A stretch of DNA of 7,846 nt from an uncultured Lachnospiraceae bacterium. Lineage in GTDB: Bacteria; Bacillota; Clostridia; Lachnospirales; Lachnospiraceae. The number at the start of each line of letters is the position of its first letter. Within the stretch, counting starts at the first letter, position 1. This document shows, piece after piece, positions 5,428-7,846 of the stretch. The notes below the pieces were generated by a model. It ran no database searches. It had not been told where the DNA came from and saw nothing but the letters and a program-made list of their open reading frames with translations. Made by a program: the position numbers and the translations under genes. Location: the NCBI GenBank assembly GCA_945836355.1, contig CAMALD010000054.1:1-7846 (forward strand). The letters are read 5' to 3'.

Positions 5428-7846
5428 ATGTCTTACGATATAGTGAATGACAGCGTGAAAGAAATCACGTATGATAAGATTAAAATCGGTCTTGCTTCAC
5501 CGGAGAAGATCCGTGAGTGGTCCCGCGGTGAGGTAAAGAAGCCGGAGACAATCAATTACAGAACCTTAAAGCCGGAAAAGGACGGTTTGTTCTGCGAGAA
5601 GATTTTCGGGCCTCAGAAGGACTGGGAGTGCCATTGCGGTAAGTACAAGAAAATCCGTTATAAGGGTGTTGTGTGCGACCGCTGTGGTGTAGAGGTAACC
5701 AAATCTAGTGTGCGCCGCGAGCGTATGGGACATATCGAGCTTGCAGCACCGGTTTCCCATATCTGGTATTTTAAGGGAATCCCGAGCCGCATGGGACTGA
5801 TTCTTGATTTGTCTCCGAGAGTGCTTGAGAAGGTTCTGTACTTTGCAAGCTACATTGTCCTTGACAAGGGGCAGACGGATCTTGCTTACAAGCAGGTGCT
5901 GACAGACAAGGAGTACCGTGAAGCATACGACAAGTACGGCAAGGATGCATTCCGTGTCGGCATGGGCGCAGAGGCCATTATGGAGCTTTTGCAGGCAATT
6001 GACCTTGAGAAGGAATCCGCAGAGCTCAAGAAGGGGCTGCGAGAGTCCGCAGGGCAGAAGCGCGCACGTATTATCAAGCGCCTTGAAGTGGTAGAAGCAT
6101 TCCGCGAGTCCGGAAATAAGCCGGAGTGGATGATTATGACAGTGATTCCGGTCATTCCGCCGGATATCCGTCCGATGGTACAGCTCGACGGAGGACGTTT
6201 TGCCACCTCCGACATGAACGATTTGTATCGCCGTATTTTAAACCGCAACAACCGTTTAAGAAGATTGCTCGAGCTCGGTGCGCCGGACATCATCGTCCGC
6301 AACGAGAAGAGAATGCTTCAGGAGGCAGTCGATGCCCTGATTGATAACGGACGCCGCGGCAGACCGGTTACCGGTCCGGGCAACCGTCCGCTCAAGTCCC
6401 TTTCCGATATGTTAAAGGGTAAGCAGGGCCGTTTCCGTCAGAATCTCCTCGGTAAGCGTGTTGACTATTCCGGCCGTTCGGTTATCGTAGTAGGTCCGGA
6501 GCTCAAGATTTACCAGTGCGGTCTCCCGAAGGAGATGGCAATCGAGCTGTTCAAGCCGTTTGTTATGAAGGAGCTCGTTGCAAAGAACACCGCGCATAAT
6601 ATAAAATCCGCTAAGAAGATGGTAGAGCGCCTGCAGCCGGAGGTATGGGATATCCTTGAGGATGTCATCCGTGAGCATCCGGTCATGCTGAACCGCGCAC
6701 CTACACTTCACAGACTTGGTATTCAGGCATTTGAGCCGGTACTGGTAGAGGGTAAGGCAATTAAGCTTCATCCGCTCGTATGTACTGCGTTCAACGCTGA
6801 CTTCGACGGTGACCAGATGGCAGTGCATCTTCCTCTTTCGGTAGAAGCACAGGCTGAGTGCCGTTTCCTGCTCCTGTCGCCGAACAACCTGCTCAAGCCG
6901 TCCGACGGTGGCCCGGTGGCCGTGCCGTCCCAGGATATGGTGCTGGGTATCTATTATCTTACCATGGGTAAGATGGTGGACTACTCGGACAACACGGAAC
7001 TGGCAGACAGCATTACAAAGGTATACACTAACCTCGATGACATCCGCAAGGACCTCACGGACAGCTATCTGGCAGTGCAGAGCGGTAAGGCAGAGCGCGA
7101 AGGCATGTTCAATGAGGAGAGCTATATCAAGTATCTCGTGGACGAGAAGACCAACCGTACCATCGTCTGCAAGCCGATGGATTTGCTCGGTCATTACTAT
7201 GAGGATACCGATACGGCACTGCTTGCCCATATGAACGGCGCAATCACTCTTCACCAGAGAATTAAGGTAAAGAGAACCGCAGTAAGAGAGGATGGCACCA
7301 CGGTTGAGCGTATTATTGAAACTACGCTCGGACGTCTGCTCTTCAATGAGATTATTCCGCAGGATCTTGGATTTGTAGACCGCAGCAAGCCGGAGAACGA
7401 GCTTGCGCTTGAAATCGATTTCCATGTCGGCAAGAAGCAGCTCAAGAAGATTCTTGAGAAATGTATCAACATGCATGGTGCTACCACCACAGCAGAAACT
7501 CTTGATGCAATCAAGGCAATGGGTTATAAGTACTCCACAATCGCAGCAATGACAGTATCCATTTCGGATATGACCGTGCCGGCTGCAAAGAAGGAGATTA
7601 TTGCGGAGGCAGAGGCTACCGTTGACCGTATCACCAGAAACTTCCACCGCGGTCTCATGACGGAGGAAGAGCGTTACAAGGCAGTTATTGAAACCTGGAA
7701 GGAAGCCGATGACGAGATTACCCACCAGCTCCTTTCCGGTCTGGATAAATACAACAACATTTACATGATGGCTGATTCCGGTGCCCGTGGTTCTGAGAAG
7801 CAGATTAAGCAGCTTGCAGGTATGCGTGGACTTATGGCAGATACGT
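5428..7846 (+). CDS. rpoC: DNA-directed RNA polymerase subunit beta', 3' end missing
   Basis: This is the largest core subunit of RNA polymerase and carries the catalytic magnesium site. The frame stays open from the ATG at 5428 to the window end, giving 806 codons of an expected roughly 1200-1250. In order it shows the zinc-binding zipper site with Cys68, Cys70, Cys83 and Cys86 (CHCG...CDRCG), the clamp helices, the lid/rudder region including [20 protein letters not shown], the switch-2 segment [20 protein letters not shown], and the active-site motif [12 protein letters not shown] (456-467). Asp458, Asp460 and Asp462 of that motif hold the catalytic Mg2+. The bridge helix begins at ADSGARGS (782-789) and the window stops inside it. 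The second zinc site, the trigger loop and the C-terminal clamp are not visible. The start is set by the GGAAGGAG site 8 nt upstream and a family-like N-terminus ([16 protein letters not shown]). All core residues seen are conserved, with no frameshift. Confidence 0.99.
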   Translation, partial: MSYDIVNDSVKEITYDKIKIGLASPEKIREWSRGEVKKPETINYRTLKPEKDGLFCEKIFGPQKDWECHCGKYKKIRYKGVVCDRCGVEVTKSSVRRERMGHIELAAPVSHIWYFKGIPSRMGLILDLSPRVLEKVLYFASYIVLDKGQTDLAYKQVLTDKEYREAYDKYGKDAFRVGMGAEAIMELLQAIDLEKESAELKKGLRESAGQKRARIIKRLEVVEAFRESGNKPEWMIMTVIPVIPPDIRPMVQLDGGRFATSDMNDLYRRILNRNNRLRRLLELGAPDIIVRNEKRMLQEAVDALIDNGRRGRPVTGPGNRPLKSLSDMLKGKQGRFRQNLLGKRVDYSGRSVIVVGPELKIYQCGLPKEMAIELFKPFVMKELVAKNTAHNIKSAKKMVERLQPEVWDILEDVIREHPVMLNRAPTLHRLGIQAFEPVLVEGKAIKLHPLVCTAFNADFDGDQMAVHLPLSVEAQAECRFLLLSPNNLLKPSDGGPVAVPSQDMVLGIYYLTMGKMVDYSDNTELADSITKVYTNLDDIRKDLTDSYLAVQSGKAEREGMFNEESYIKYLVDEKTNRTIVCKPMDLLGHYYEDTDTALLAHMNGAITLHQRIKVKRTAVREDGTTVERIIETTLGRLLFNEIIPQDLGFVDRSKPENELALEIDFHVGKKQLKKILEKCINMHGATTTAETLDAIKAMGYKYSTIAAMTVSISDMTVPAAKKEIIAEAEATVDRITRNFHRGLMTEEERYKAVIETWKEADDEITHQLLSGLDKYNNIYMMADSGARGSEKQIKQLAGMRGLMADT

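Noticed and set aside
6412..7725. A 437-codon open frame on the minus strand opposite rpoC
   Set aside because: It lies entirely antisense to the conserved rpoC frame. Its product is rich in Cys, His and Leu as expected from the complement of rpoC codons, and it has no recognisable domain. It is a codon-bias shadow.
1..7846. Search for mobile elements, CRISPR arrays, tRNA or rRNA genes, toxin-antitoxin or defence genes
   Set aside because: None is seen. Coding space is filled by three housekeeping genes, and the single intergenic gap holds only regulatory-looking structure.

Overview
The window looks like chromosomal core-genome DNA from a Clostridia-type Firmicute, most likely a Lachnospiraceae member. 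The reasons are the style of RpoB, RpoC and PurD, the absence of the large lineage insertions found in proteobacterial RpoB, strong AGGAG/AAGGGG ribosome binding sites, and moderate GC genes with an AT-rich intergenic region. The family assignment rests on protein character recalled from memory, not on a database search.

The layout has four parts, and all genes are on the + strand. (1) Positions 1-1141 hold the 3' nine-tenths of purD (phosphoribosylamine-glycine ligase, de novo purine synthesis), whose start lies before the window. (2) Positions 1142-1578 are a 437-bp intergenic region. It opens with a strong intrinsic terminator for purD and ends with a consensus ribosome binding site for rpoB. 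It also holds a near-consensus forward promoter (1339-1367), a good-looking reverse promoter (1411-1439), a reverse-strand terminator-like hairpin (1319-1348) and a long leader hairpin (1453-1487). (3) Positions 1579-5409 are a complete rpoB. (4) Positions 5428-7846 are the first 806 codons of rpoC, cut by the window end inside the bridge helix.

rpoB and rpoC are 18 nt apart and form one transcription unit for the two large subunits of RNA polymerase. purD is functionally unrelated and is insulated from them by the terminator. The usual upstream neighbours of rpoB (rplK-rplA-rplJ-rplL) are absent here, so rpoBC appears to be driven by its own promoter with a leader of about 205 nt.

The coding part is ordinary housekeeping. 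There is no mobile element, CRISPR array, tRNA, rRNA or defence system. The part worth attention is the intergenic region. The wobble-pair pattern there suggests two different RNAs: a sense leader of rpoBC with a 35-nt hairpin, and a possible antisense small RNA of about 85-90 nt that would overlap the rpoB promoter and the first 30 nt of its leader. Within the proteins, RpoB carries Asn where most bacteria have the rifamycin-contacting His526 (E. coli numbering), and it has a long acidic C-terminal tail.
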